Assembly: GCA_009767595.1 (NCBI GenBank)
Contig: VSDK01026359.1
Location: 1,007,194 to 1,071,193, forward strand
Reading direction: 5' to 3'
DNA from: Symbiodinium kawagutii
Taxonomy: Eukaryota > Sar > Dinophyceae > Suessiales > Symbiodiniaceae
Length of the DNA: 64,000 bases
The notes under the pieces are model-generated. The model was not told where the DNA came from. It made no database searches and saw only the letters and a program-made list of their open reading frames with translations. Both the position numbers and the translations under genes were made by a program. Numbering within the stretch: position 1 is the first letter of the stretch; each line of letters starts with the position of its first letter. Positions 52,544 through 63,829 of this stretch are shown one piece after another.

Positions 52544-53133
52544 TTTGCTGATATGCTGTAATTATGTATTCCTTATGGTTGGGTATCCAACAGACAAAAA
52601 TAGAGATATGTTGCTATTTCTCTAAGTGCAGGTCTTTGAATGATGCCACGCTGTGCCATCGTGCCAGCAAGTCACTCCGAGTGTTTGATAGTCTTTGTAT
52701 GCTTCGGATGGCGGCAGAAACAAGGCTTTATGTCAAATTGGAAACGCGCACATTGCTTCACTCTGAACAACGACTATTGAAAGAATGACCGCACCACTCT
52801 AAGATATTCAAAGCTTGCCCAAAAAAATTCAGCAAGCCAAGCACAAAAAAACAGACCAGGAAGGATCTGCCCGATTCCTCAGCTCCCGCCGTTCCCTCCC
52901 CTTTCAAGGCCAGGAACTGAAGCAAGGCAGAAGTAGTCCTACGAAGCAGTGCGACCAAAACCACTCCTGGTAAGCCATCCAGGATAACAAACTATTCTAT
53001 TTCCGAAGAAAAAAACCGTTTCCAAAAGTGATAGATCCTCCCAATAGATCCTCCAAATAGATCGTTTCCAAAGGTGATAGATCCTCTCATCAGTTGAGAT
53101 CCTGCAGTCACTCGAAGTCACTCAGTTTGGTAC

Positions 53134-53210
53134 CTCTCAACATGGTGGGCTGCCAGGGCCCCTCCTTCAGAGTGGAAATGGCATCGCCCAACTCCTTGGT
53201 GACCTGTTTC
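53134..53210 (-). CDS. candidate exon 11 of long minus-strand gene
   Basis: Acceptor CTGTCAG|G, donor GAGAG|GTACCA. Reads KQVTKELGDAISTLKEGPWQ, then PTMLR. Helix-like and charged. Confidence 0.5.
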
Positions 53211-53289
53211 CTGACAGCCCAGCCGTGTCCAGTTGGAGATCAGTGGAGTTCGGTTCAGGTAGGAACTACTTGAGATGAACCAACCAGTG

Positions 53290-53530
53290 GAATAGTTGGA
53301 GCTTGTTTGTTGGTTGGTTAGTTAGGTACTTAGTTAGTTGGGTAGTTGGTTAGTGAGGAAGTTACTTAGTTGGTTAGTTAGTTTGTCACTTAGTTGGTTA
53401 GCTATTTAGTTGGTTAGTGAGTTAGTTAGTTAGTTAGTCAGTTAGTTGGTCAGTTTGTGAGTTAGTTAGTTAGTTGGTTAGTCAGTGAGTTAGTTGGTTT
53501 ATTTGAGGAGTCAGTTAGTTAGAACTAGTT
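53290..53530. repeat. TTAG-rich tetranucleotide tract
   Basis: Degenerate TTAGTTGG/TTAGTTAG units over about 240 bp. Confidence 0.85.
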
Positions 53531-53764
53531 AAGTTCTATTGGAGTTGGATCGCATGGTTCTTTTCATCGCCTCTGTACGGTAAACCATACTCTGTCAGAT
53601 GGACTTGGATCTAGAAGCCCGTGGATTCTACAACGCGAATCCGAAAACTAAGATGGTGGATGGGGCGAAACCCACCAGCAACGCATCAGCATCCCAGGGC
53701 CAAGTGCTTGTGGTAGAGGATGCCGGGAGATGGTAACGGACATGACAACATCACTAGCAGTAGC

Positions 53765-53868
53765 CTCTGGTGAACTAAGCTGGCAATGGAAAATCCACCA
53801 TTTGTAGTTGATTTCCCAGGGTTTCGCCTAAACTTGGTGCTTTCCATTGCCAGGTTAGTTTGCCAGAG
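53765..53868. mobile_element. MITE family B, full copy with about 28-bp inverted ends
   Basis: Left CTCTGGTGAACTAAGCTGGC and right GCCAGGTTAGTTTGCCAGAG are inverted copies that extend through AATGGAAA. 104 bp. Same family as 61961-62056. Confidence 0.75.
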
Positions 53869-54542
53869 GGTATTAGAAGCAACAGTAAGAAAACCATTGT
53901 TAGGATTAACTTTCATGGAACACCACGAACCATTCAAAACGAAAATCAAGAACAACATGAGCCTGTTCATGCCCATTATTGGGTCATGATAATTAAGACT
54001 CATCCCACAGAATAATAAATGGCAACAATTCATCGTCATGCTCGGTCTTATGATCAATCCAGCAAGCAAGCCCGGGCAAGGCTGTCACGTTCGCGATTAC
54101 GGCGCAGCGACTGAATAGCATCACAACATGACGCCCATCATTTACCACTATTAACCATTGTCAAACCATGGTTCGATATCATCAAACATAATTGTGCTTA
54201 TGAACATTTCAAAATTGTCAAACAATGGTTTCACACTCCAATCATTGAAGCATATCTAAAGTTTGTGAGCCATGAATCCACCATCATTAGTCATCATTAA
54301 CCATACCATCTTCAAACATGCCTGAAGTACCATATCAACCATCAGGCAAGCAGGGCTGATCATCATTGACCGTCACTTCTCTTACATAGCCATCAGTTGA
54401 CCATTAATGTAACCATATTAACCAATATGAATCATCAATCCACCACCGTTGACCACTATCGCCACTAAAGCCATTTGGTTAGCTGCCACGGTAGCTCCTA
54501 ACCTCGTCCCCCTTGCAATGGGATGATCCCTGGCTCCAAATG

Positions 54543-54712
54543 GGGGTTTCTCCAGTCGTAGGGAACCCCACAGTTATGGTTGGTTTATTACTTCTTAATA
54601 CTGTAGTTAATATGAACCATTTACAGTGATCAACTCATCAACCAACAATCACTATTGAAAGTTTATCACTATTAACAAGTCAAACTGGATGATTACTGGG
54701 GGTACCCCTACT
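54543..54712. mobile_element. MITE family A, longer variant
   Basis: Begins TGGGGGTTTCTCCAGTCGTAGGG and ends GGGGGTACCCCTACTACC; about 170 bp. It lies downstream of the donor of the exon at 54769-54854. Confidence 0.55.
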
Positions 54713-54768
54713 ACCCTGGCAACCTCCCCCAAGCACCAGCTGAAAGGTTTCCGAAGGGGACCACCTAC

Positions 54769-54854
54769 GCCCTGCTCCCTGCTGAGCATCAAATGTGCCA
54801 CGCGCAGCGCCACTTGGATATCACTTCGGAGCTGCTGTGCCAGCTCGCGGACTC
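54769..54854 (-). CDS. candidate exon 10 of long minus-strand gene
   Basis: Pyrimidine-rich acceptor CTTCCTTGCAG|G and canonical donor CAGGGC|GTAGGT. Reads VRELAQQLRSDIQVALRVAH, then LMLSREQG, an amphipathic helix. Phase 1 in, 0 out. The plus strand is open here too and has usable splice sites. Confidence 0.5.
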
Positions 54855-55478
54855 CTGCAAGGAAGAGTTCAGGTTGGGTTCCGGTGGTGCTGGTGGTACA
54901 TGCATGGCTGCAGGTTGGCTGCTGGTTGGTGTGTAAGTGGATCAACCAAACTTAGGATGGAAACAACCAAAATATTGAGCAGCTAGGTTGATCAACCATC
55001 TTTTCGAACTTTGACCCTATTTTCTTCAGCAACAGTTTCAAGAACCATCATTCACCAGCCTAAAGCATCATCAACCATTGGTTCGCCACTAGTCAGTCAC
55101 TAGTTCACCACTAGCTGAAGCACTAGTCATCCACTAATTATCAGTTCACCACCAGTTTACCACCAGCTGAGCACTAGGCCATGCATTTTGACCAAAGCAT
55201 GAAATCTCATTAGTTAATCATCAACCATGACAACCATGTCTATCCCATCAAATAAGCCATCAACTCACCACCCATGCACCAGCCATTCATCAGCCATCTA
55301 CCATCCATTCACCCACAAGCATCAAACCTCATCAACCATCATCTAACCCTCTATCAACCATCATTTAACCAGCAATTCACCATCAACTAACCATCCAACT
55401 GTGTACCAGCCATGCACCACCACTTGGCCCATCCAACCTCTCAGCTGTTCCCTTGGAACCCAGCTGCAGCTGCGCAGC

Positions 55479-55569
55479 CTTCGTGGATCCCGGTGGTGAG
55501 ATGATGCGCCAAGTCGTTGACGCAGTCGCAGCAAGGAATGGCCAGCAGCTGCTGAGGGACCTGGCGCTC
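55479..55569 (-). CDS. candidate exon 9 of long minus-strand gene
   Basis: Acceptor GTCCAG|G, GC donor CGAAG|GCTGCG. Reads QLLAIPCCDCVNDLAHHLTT. Joins in phase to 54769-54854. The antisense reading (EMMRQVVDAVAARNGQQLLR, with donor GAG|GTGAGG) is just as protein-like, so the strand is uncertain. Confidence 0.35.
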
Positions 55570-56586
55570 CTGGACGCGGCGAGGCGAGGTGAGGGTCGTG
55601 AGGGTTGCGGCTGGGACCTCCAGCCAGTGCGCTGGGTGACCGTTGGTGGTTTAAGGATGGTTGGTTTAACTAGTGGTTCATTGCTGGAAACCATCCTAGT
55701 GGTTGGATGTGGTTGGTTTAACTAGTGGTTTAACTACTTGGTTTAGTTTGTTTTAATGGTTTAAGGATGGTTTATGACTGGAAATGGTTGGTTTAACTAG
55801 TAACAACGGTTACTAGTGGTTATTGACAAGGGAATGATCAGCAATGCTGTGGGATATACCAACTGTAAGGATGGGTTTATGACTACAAGGGATCAAAAAA
55901 GCATGATTCAAAGGTCCCCTACTTTGAAAAACAGCCGTGTTGGAGCAGCAATGAGCAAAAACTGAAGCAGAATGATCAATGGTGATGGTCATGAATGGTG
56001 ATTAGCGATGAGCAATATCACTGATTGGTAATGTTTGATCATGATATTATGATCATATCAATGGTAATAGTGACAAATTTCAATGATTAAGCATTGATGA
56101 TTGATCATGATAATCATGTTTAATCTTCTATCCGGGTTTCATTCCATCTCTGATTCGTAATTACGCTCTTAGGAATTAATGAATTCTGATTGTGACTTGT
56201 GAGGTCAAGAATGCATAGTGATGGTCAACTAAGAGTGATTTATGATGTTTAAAAACCCATTGCTGGTGGCTTAGAATGGCTGATGCTAGTTCGTCAACAC
56301 AATTGTTCGGCAAATGACAGTTTCCTAGTCTAACCATCTTGTTAATTGGCGAATTGACCACCACATCTGACTTGGGCGATACGACTCCATACGAGTTGTT
56401 TTGGGGGAATATCCCTAACCACACCTCGAGCACTGATATAGGAATGGAAGCACCAAGACAAAAAAACAAGAGATGGAAGCTATTTTCTGGATACTGCAAC
56501 CATCAATCAGCAACATATGGAAGGGGACTTTGTACAGCGGATTTTATCCATTCCACAAGCAGAAAAATATCATAAAATGTTGATAC

Positions 56587-56638
56587 CGATGCTTGTCGCA
56601 CGACCAAGTGGTCGAACGTTGGATCAGCTGCAACTCAC
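56587..56638 (-). CDS. candidate exon 8 of long minus-strand gene
   Basis: Acceptor TTCCAAG|G, donor CATCG|GTATCA. Reads ELQLIQRSTTWSCDKH. Incoming phase 1 fits the exon at 57023-57172. Confidence 0.35.
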
Positions 56639-57022
56639 CTTGGAAAAAGACTTTTCAGAGCCAAGGCGGTGAATCTTCAGTGATGATCGGTCGGTGGTTC
56701 ATAGTCAAAGGATGTAAGTGGTTGATAATGCATGGCAAATGTTAAAGGTAAGTGATCTTTGACCATAGTGCTGCATCACTGTGAATCATGGTCAATGATG
56801 ATGAGTCATGGTTGATAGAAATCCTCAAGGAATGTGAGCCACGATAAAGAAGGCTAGAAGCTGCAGTGGAAACCCTGTGAGCACGATGGGTGCATCTGGA
56901 TGCCCCTATCTCTGCATATGCAAGCGTAACTCATTGTGAATTCATTCTTATGAATTGATAGTTTATGATGGTGAAGTGAACCAATGATGGATAGACGGTC
57001 CTATTTTCATACCAGTGTTCAC

Positions 57023-57172
57023 TAGACAAAAGAATGGTCTCGCTCTCCAAGATCGACCGGCGCTCCTCAGTGTTGGTGGGGCCGAAGTGCTCGATGGCTT
57101 TCAAAATCTGTGGCCCAGTTCCTGCAGTGCCCCCATGACCTGTGATAATGTCCAGGAGATGACCCAGGATAC
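57023..57172 (-). CDS. candidate exon 7 of long minus-strand gene
   Basis: Acceptor CATGAG|G directly after an in-frame stop, donor GTCTA|GTGAAC. Reads ILGHLLDIITGHGGTAGTGP, then QILKAIEHFGPTNTEERRSI. About 49 codons of convincing composition. Confidence 0.55.
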
Positions 57173-57837
57173 CTCATGCCCTCTGGTAGATCAACTTGGT
57201 GGGTCCAACTTCTCTTCATCCCAAGGCCGGGGGGGGGACAAAATACCGGTTGCAAAAAGTGTAAAGTGCCTGATCGATTGCGTTTTCAAGATGATGTGTA
57301 GATACAACCCTCCTATTACGGCCAATGTGCATCACTACAGGCCCGTGGGGGAAATTCAATCTGTAATGTTTTGATGTTGAGATTCCTGTGGAAATGGACA
57401 ATGAATGATGTTTTCCGGTGACAAACATCAACGACAGAACCACAACGACGTGATCAACCTGATTACAATGGCATGGGTCCTTGTGCCATGGTGGTACCCG
57501 GTACCCCCATGGAAAAGCCCTGTCAGATTCGAAGCCCTCGAGATGCGAGCCTTGTGTGGCTTGGGACCGGCCCCGTTGGTCCAGTGGAGTGGCGATCATC
57601 CGCACAGCTCACAACAGCCGCACGCGGAACGTTCCGCGCGGCTGAAATGCAATCCACAACAACGAACACGAAATGAGAGTAACAATAACCATGAGTAATA
57701 AAACGATAACAATCATGAGTTCTCCTTGATACTCATAGAAAAAATGATAACAATCGTGAGTATCAAGCAGAACTCCAACAATAACCATTCTGGTTGTTGT
57801 GAATCTGTTCATGGGCTATAATGATCAATGTCACATA

Positions 57838-57934
57838 TGGGTGTTTCTCGAAATAGGGGCAACCCCAAATCGTCCATTACTAGCTAGTAACAAATCAACC
57901 ATTTCGGGGAGTCCCCCATTTTGAGAAAACACCA
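57838..57934. mobile_element. MITE family A, full copy 6 bp from a splice donor
   Basis: TGGGTGTTTCTCGAAATAGG ... CCCCCATTTTGAGAAAACACCA, 97 bp. On the minus strand the intron starts GTGGTA and the element begins at once after it. Confidence 0.75.
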
Positions 57935-57940
57935 TACCAC

Positions 57941-58104
57941 CTTTGGACAGCGAAATCATTGAGCTGGTTGTCCAACCATGAAGCAATAGTCTTGAGCACT
58001 GGCGGTCCTATCAGCAGGACACCGGCACTGGGTAGGTCCACATGCTGCTCCTCTGGCTCCTGAGTCCGGTCGCGTTCGCGGCAACCTGGGATCACACATA
58101 GTTT
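57941..58104 (-). CDS. candidate exon 6 of long minus-strand gene
   Basis: Acceptor CCTTCAG|A, donor CAAAG|GTGGTA; phase 0 in, 2 out. Reads QEPEEQHVDLPSAGVLLIGP, then PVLKTIASWLDNQLNDFAVQ. Among the clearest exons; only this strand reads well. Confidence 0.6.
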
Positions 58105-58892
58105 CTGAAGGCACCATAGTATGAGTAAACACGATGTATGTTATCAAATGAAATGTAAAGGCAATAAACACTGTAGTGTATGTGACATGTGTGCGTCACT
58201 GCAATTCCACTCGCAGTAAATATATATATATGTATATATACATACATATATATATATATATCTATGACATGTAAATGTAAAGACATATCTAAATCGCTAT
58301 GTAGAGGAGTGTCATTTTAGTAGGAAACTATGCAACACGGGTTTAATGCTTCCGAGGTGGACACCGTCCAGAGATGTTTTGTGGGGTGATCCACTTTGAC
58401 TTGTGACTGAGATAATTCCCAAAATGGATGCCGTCGGCGATTTGGCACATCTAGCATGGTGCGTTGGTATCCACCTGATCGGCACGCCCAATGTAGGATG
58501 TTCTTGCGCCGGCTTACATCGACATTAACCTTAACTCAAGAATGTCAGATTGCAGACAAACTACATCCTGCCATCAACCATTATCAACCATTATCATCAA
58601 CCATCATCATCAACCATTAACCATCGTTTTCCCTACTATTGTTGGTTATCACCCATTATTTGGTTGATGAACTGCTTGACCCAGCCCACCACATCCTGCC
58701 AGAACACCCCAAAGCTCCAATGTCATCCTGCCATCTGCCATCAACCATTATCAACCATTCTGCTGCCATAACACCAGAAAATCCATCTCGTCACCTGGTG
58801 AACATCCGACCCTCAACCATTATCAACCACCATTCTCAACCATCATCCTGCCAAAACACCCCAAAACTCTGCCTGTCACTCCCCCAGGGCAC

Positions 58893-59027
58893 CTCCGTCT
58901 TCGTCTGCATTGCGCCGCTTCCCGGGACTTCCACGGAGATCTTCAGATCCGCCGAGTGGAAGTCGTGGCAGTCACCGTCCTCGTTGCGGACCACTTCCGA
59001 CGTCTCCTCGCGGAGCCGGTGGTGGGG
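58893..59027 (-). CDS. candidate exon 5 of long minus-strand gene
   Basis: Acceptor GTTTCCAG|C, donor ACGGAG|GTGCCC; 45 codons, phase 0. Reads EETSEVVRNEDGDCHDFHSA, then DLKISVEVPGSGAMQTKTE. High GC3, acidic. Confidence 0.6.
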
Positions 59028-59369
59028 CTGGAAACCTGGGGAAAACCCGAGGAAAACCGTGGGAAATCCCGGGATTTTGCCGGAAAACCCACGGGAAATC
59101 CCGAAAAAAACCAGGTCAACTGCTTCCTGGAGAGGTTGATCTACCAAGATGGGATGATATACTTGTAACTTGGGATGTATCCGTTTGCATGGCATGCAAA
59201 TGTGCAAGCACATTTTGTACTTTTACAACACATACTATTGAAAGTGCACACATGAACACATGCATGTGTGGATACAAAGCATGGATTTCTGATTATACAC
59301 CTGTATTCTATGCACATGTACAGACAAGACTGGCTAAACAAAAGCATCATGTGCCCGATAGCCAGGTAC

Positions 59370-59441
59370 CCCGCAAGGGCGCAAGTGCTCTGGAGGTATC
59401 CATGTCATGTGGTACCTCCAGCTACCCCACCCAATGCGCTT
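59370..59441 (-). CDS. candidate exon 4 of long minus-strand gene
   Basis: Acceptor GTCCAAG|A, donor TGCGGG|GTACCT; 24 codons, phase 0. Reads KKRIGWGSWRYHMTWIPPEH. Confidence 0.4.
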
Positions 59442-59648
59442 CTTGGACATGTGCCCAAGGTATTTCAAAGAGCATAAATGCATCTATCTATCTATCTAGA
59501 ACTATTTAAAGGCAAAATGAAACGTTATTGATGTAGAACTATCCATAATTTCTGTGGTGAACTCGTATCCATGATCGACTTGATGCATTGATCCACTGCT
59601 GATACCCAGTGTTGCTTCCCTGGAACCAGCAACGACTTAGTGACTCAC

Positions 59649-59816
59649 GTGGTAGCAGATCACATGTGACGCTGTCCTCATCTTCGACCCAGTAGTGATC
59701 CACAGGCTCAAAGGCATCATAGATGACCCTGGGCCCGGGGAGTGGCATTGGTTGCTTGCACACCCAACGGTTGCTGACACGACGTTTCACTGATTGGACC
59801 AGCGGGAATGCCACAT
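59649..59816 (-). CDS. candidate exon 3 of long minus-strand gene
   Basis: Acceptor AGTTCAG|A, perfect donor ACCAC|GTGAGT. Reads VSNRWVCKQPMPLPGPRVIY, then DAFEPVDHYWVEDEDSVTCD. 55 codons, phase 1 in and out. No family recognised. Confidence 0.6.
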
Positions 59817-59994
59817 CTGAACTATGAGTTTGTGGTGAGCATAGCTATTTCGAGTGATCTATCCATGAATCTGTCCATCTTTCTACCTTTTAGCTGTCTA
59901 GGTATCTGCCAACCCTGCTAGCTAGCTCGCCATGTTGCTATCTATCTTTCTATCTCTCTCTCTCTCTCTGTTGCACTCTGGTGCGAGACTTCCT

Positions 59995-60477
59995 TCACAC
60001 ATGATGTGTTGAACTCACTGGCTGTTGGTGACCCTCCATATATTGGCAACTGAAGCTCAAGTGTCTGAGTGTCTGAAGTACAGTTCCTGATGCAAACATG
60101 TTTCGCCTGCCAATGTTTTTGCAAACGGAATCCCTGAACTCACCGCGTATTGTACGTCTTGAATCTCTGGCACCCGCCACCACGCAAAAAAAAAAGCATT
60201 TCCCATGTTTTCCTCGACAGTTTTCGACGATTTTGACCTGCAAAATCTTCCAAATGGGCTTTGAGCAGGAGCCGGTGCAATGTTTCGATATCTTCACTTC
60301 CAAAGGTGCTCCGAATTCCTCATCTTTGACGATTTTGACTTGCCACTGCTTTGTGGAGCCTGCTTTCCAAACATCCCAAACATCAAACGATCGAAGAAAC
60401 GCATCATTTTGCAATCCCATCCCCACGATGTCTTGACATCTCTGAGCTGTCGCAATCTTCGGTCTAAATTTCTTCAT
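59995..60477 (-). other. open stretch with internal repeats, coding status unclear
   Basis: A 160-codon minus frame with the internally repeated words VKIVKDEEFGAPLEVKISKH and KIVENCRGKHG; the DNA word TTTTGACGATTTTGAC recurs. It resembles the imperfect short repeats often translated from dinoflagellate repetitive DNA. Plus strand is open too. Confidence 0.35.
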
Positions 60478-61647
60478 ACATTCAGCAAGTTCACAATCCG
60501 ATTCTAATGAAGTGAAGCGAATGTTTGTAAATAAGAGGATCTATGATCCTATATGTATATATCTATTTTGTATAATAATATATATATACATATATATATA
60601 TATATCATAGCATAAGCAGTAACCAGGAACAATCCCTCGTTAACTGGGAGCAACTACCATCCCAGTATGGTTCGTTGATTCTTGTTGGTAGTTGCTCTGT
60701 AACCAACCATCACCAATCACCATCAAGCAGCTTATTGACTATGCTGAACCCCGATTGATCGATCAACACACTAGGATTCATCTCAGATCATTGCTTGCCG
60801 GGGCAAATCCCTATTCGGCAGACTTTGGCATCTTGTTGATGCACAGTTAGCCTTTGCATATATATGCACACGTAAAAAACATATCGATAATGTAGCCTTT
60901 CTATATGATTTACATGAATGATATATGCACATATGATTCATGTGGATATATGATATGCTTGCATGTTGAAAAATAGATACATATATATATATATATATAT
61001 TCATACATATTCGTAAACATATATGAATGTAAACAGGCATTTTCAATCACAATCTTTGGTTAGATTTGCAAACTGGTTGACGGTGGTTAATCCATATGAA
61101 TTTGTGTCAATAACAATGGTTCACAAAAGCCATCATTGTTGCTTCTTAAGCACCGACTCCAATAGTGGAAAATAGACACCAATATCAATGGTGAGTGACT
61201 CATCATGTGACTCATCATTGACAACAGTCCTTATCAACTACTGTAAACCCTCACACAAATCTATTATCTAACCATTCTATGGACCATCATCAGTGATTGA
61301 ACATCACATACTGGCTACGGTCACCTATGACTATCAGGGAGAACAACCCTAAGCATCAGTCTCAACCCTCGTTCTCAACCATCATTCTCCGTCAATATTG
61401 ATCATATTCATTGCTATAATCCGCTTTTGACCAATCATTTGCTTTTTTCTGCTACCAACACCTACCAAAATGCAATTGCTTGCCGTTGTCAACATCAAAA
61501 CAATTACATACCATAAACATTACAACTAACTAACTACATTACAACTAACTGATTCACTATACTCAGATCATCAACCACTAGTGACCTACTCAGATCATCA
61601 TCAACCACTAGTGACCATCAACAGATCAAGTGATCAACCACCGCAAC

Positions 61648-61747
61648 CCTTGAGTTCGGCTGCTGCGCCCTATCCGTGGTCCGTCCGTGGCTTCGTAGAG
61701 AACGGTGGTGGCTATGTGGAGGTCGCCTGAAGGACCAGCACGCACGG
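61648..61747 (-). CDS. candidate exon 2 of long minus-strand gene
   Basis: Acceptor CACGAAG|C, phase 1, fits exon 1. Reads VRAGPSGDLHIATTVLYEAT, then DGPRIGRSS. The frame is open upstream as well (TPVVTQLLLPVNHEA), so the acceptor may be earlier. Confidence 0.45.
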
Positions 61748-61960
61748 CTTCGTGGTTCACAGGGAGAAGCAGTTGGGTAACAACCGGAGTTGGCCAAGCG
61801 CTCAAAGGATTGAGAATCATCTGGTAAGTATATCTATTGAAGGGTCTAGGTTGGCTAAGAATGGTTGATGACAAATGGTCTCGATTGATGAACGAATAGG
61901 TTTCACAACGACTAAGTGTTGATGAATTTGATGCGCAAGTGGGATCAAGTATAGGATACA

Positions 61961-62056
61961 CTCTGGTAAACTACCCTGATGGCGTAGAAAATCCACCATT
62001 TGTAGTGGTTGACCTACAAAAAAGTGCTTATTAGCTTCCAGGTCACTTCGCCAGAG
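61961..62056. mobile_element. MITE family B, full copy
   Basis: CTCTGGTAAACTACCCTG ... CCAGGTCACTTCGCCAGAG, with the shared core AAAATCCACCATTTGTAGT. 96 bp. Confidence 0.7.
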
Positions 62057-62275
62057 AGTAAATCGTTCTTAACAACGGTCAATGGTTGATAGCAGCCGAT
62101 GCATCCTCGGTGGCTGAGAATAAAACTTCAAGATCCATAAAAGTAAGTTGATGTTCCCTAGCTGCTGACCCTCATGGTCTTTTGAACAACTCGCTAGTAG
62201 CTTGTGCTTAATCATGTTTAACTACTAGCTATAGCAATAAATAAGTAACTAATGATCAATTGCTTAATCATATCC

Positions 62276-62367
62276 GGTTGGTGGTTTCAACCCTTGTGAA
62301 CAATCTTAGTTAATCAACCAGCCATTTTGCAATACTTGGGAAAAAAGACAATGTTAAAAACCACCCG
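62276..62367. mobile_element. MITE family D copy
   Basis: GGTTGGTGGTTTCAACCCTT ... AATGTTAAAAACCACCC. Similar to 37555-37648. Confidence 0.45.
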
Positions 62368-63072
62368 CCAGATGTTCTTCGCCTCTATTGTCAACTGGCT
62401 GGTTGCTTCAACCCCTCTCAATGATATCAGTCAAGCAACCATCCCAAAGTCATTGAGGAACCAGCAATCGCTGCTACGACATGTTACCAAGTAGCAGTAG
62501 TCAACTACTTGGTGGTTTCGAGTCAGCCAAGCACAGCAAGTCTTAGGAACGAACATTAACCCTTGTCTACTGGTACCATCTGGTTACACCACTCCTGGTA
62601 GCTCCAAATGGCTCCCTTTTGAAAGGGATAAAGGGATACCCCTGGCTCTGAAGCTTGCTCCCAACCACCAGCTAGATCAACCACATTCTCAGCCACTATG
62701 AATGTTCAGAATCGGCGTTCACATGCGTTAAGGATTATTAACGATCATTGACCTCAGGATCAATTGATATGAGCCACTATCATTGCCTTAGTGGCGTTTA
62801 GATCCCTTGCTAAAAGTCTAACGGTTTTAGTGGCTATATGGTAAATCGACCATGTCCCAGAAAGCCTAAAAGGCCAAGGTAGTAGCTATATTCCACAACC
62901 ATCCCGTATAAATAACCACTACTAACCACTATTAATCATCTCCCCTACTATAATCATTATTAGTCAACCAAACATTTGTCAATGTTGAAAACCACCAACA
63001 ACTTACCTATTATCAGCCACTATCAGTATCATCACCCATCCTGATGTCGCCAAATTCACACCATCACGGCAC

Positions 63073-63151
63073 CTGGAGTTGCTTGCACCCACTCGTAGGT
63101 GGGTTCCGACTCGTTACTCAGCTTCTGCTTCTTGCGCGAGGGTTGCGCCAT
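63073..63151 (-). CDS. candidate first coding exon of long minus-strand gene
   Basis: ATG at 63151-63149 opens MAQPSRKKQKLSNESEPTYE, then WVQATP, ending at donor CTCCAG|GTGCCG (phase 1). The KKQK cluster could be a nuclear signal. The opposite strand is stop-rich. No spliced-leader remnant was seen upstream. It is chosen as start because the island has an ATG at its 5' end and no acceptor in frame before it. Confidence 0.5.
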
Positions 63152-63484
63152 GGCTCCGCACGTGCGGTGAAGCTGTGATGGTCAAGGGAAATGCTGTAGA
63201 TTGGTGTATTGCCAAAACATACGCCAACATGATCCCTTTTATTTTTTAAATGTGAATATAGCAATATATATATATATATAAACATATTCTATATACACCT
63301 ATCAGTGAACGAAACGCCAAAACGTACACCAAAAAGTATGTGTATGAAAAACGCAGATGCCCTACTAGACATGCGGCTCCAAGGTTGGAAGTTGCGATCA
63401 CTTTTTTTCCCCGGGCCTTCCAGGCCGGTGAATTGCAGTGTCCATGGTTGGGACTGGGCGATTACTTTACATGTCTAGCAAAGT

Positions 63485-63829
63485 TTAGAATCTTTTAGCT
63501 ACTTCAAAGGTCATGATTGTTTTTCTCAAGCCTTGGTGTGAAGGTGAACTTTCAGCATGGAACATGTCTGACATCCAAGAGAGTTGATGGAAGCTAAGTG
63601 CAGAGCCCATGAAGGAATCTCGCGGCATCGGCTTCAGAATACTGACCCAACCAGAGTAGGTCAGCCGTCCCAAGAGACAAATGTTCACGTCGATGGTGAT
63701 CTTTGAATGTAGTGAAGACATCAGTTTCACACCTATAGAGGCACAACTTGGCAAACAGTCTACGAGTGCTTCACCATCTGATTTCTGAACGATGAAAAGA
63801 GTGAAAGACTCTCTTTCAAGGAATCTCAT
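63485..63829 (-). CDS. open frame near the right edge, unknown
   Basis: 114 codons on the minus strand, with FTLFIVQKSDGEALVDCLPS and HQLSWMSDMFHAESSPSHQG. Denser in sense codons than the surrounding repeats. It could be part of a neighbouring gene or an old element copy. The listed start is only the first possible one. Confidence 0.3.
   Translation of the reverse strand: MRFLERESFTLFIVQKSDGEALVDCLPSCASIGVKLMSSLHSKITIDVNICLLGRLTYSGWVSILKPMPRDSFMGSALSFHQLSWMSDMFHAESSPSHQGLRKTIMTFEVAKRF

Noticed and set aside
55453..55725. Plus-strand gene segment DPGGEMMRQVVDAVAARNGQ
   Set aside because: Not excluded, but a single minus-strand gene explains more islands; reported as an uncertainty instead.
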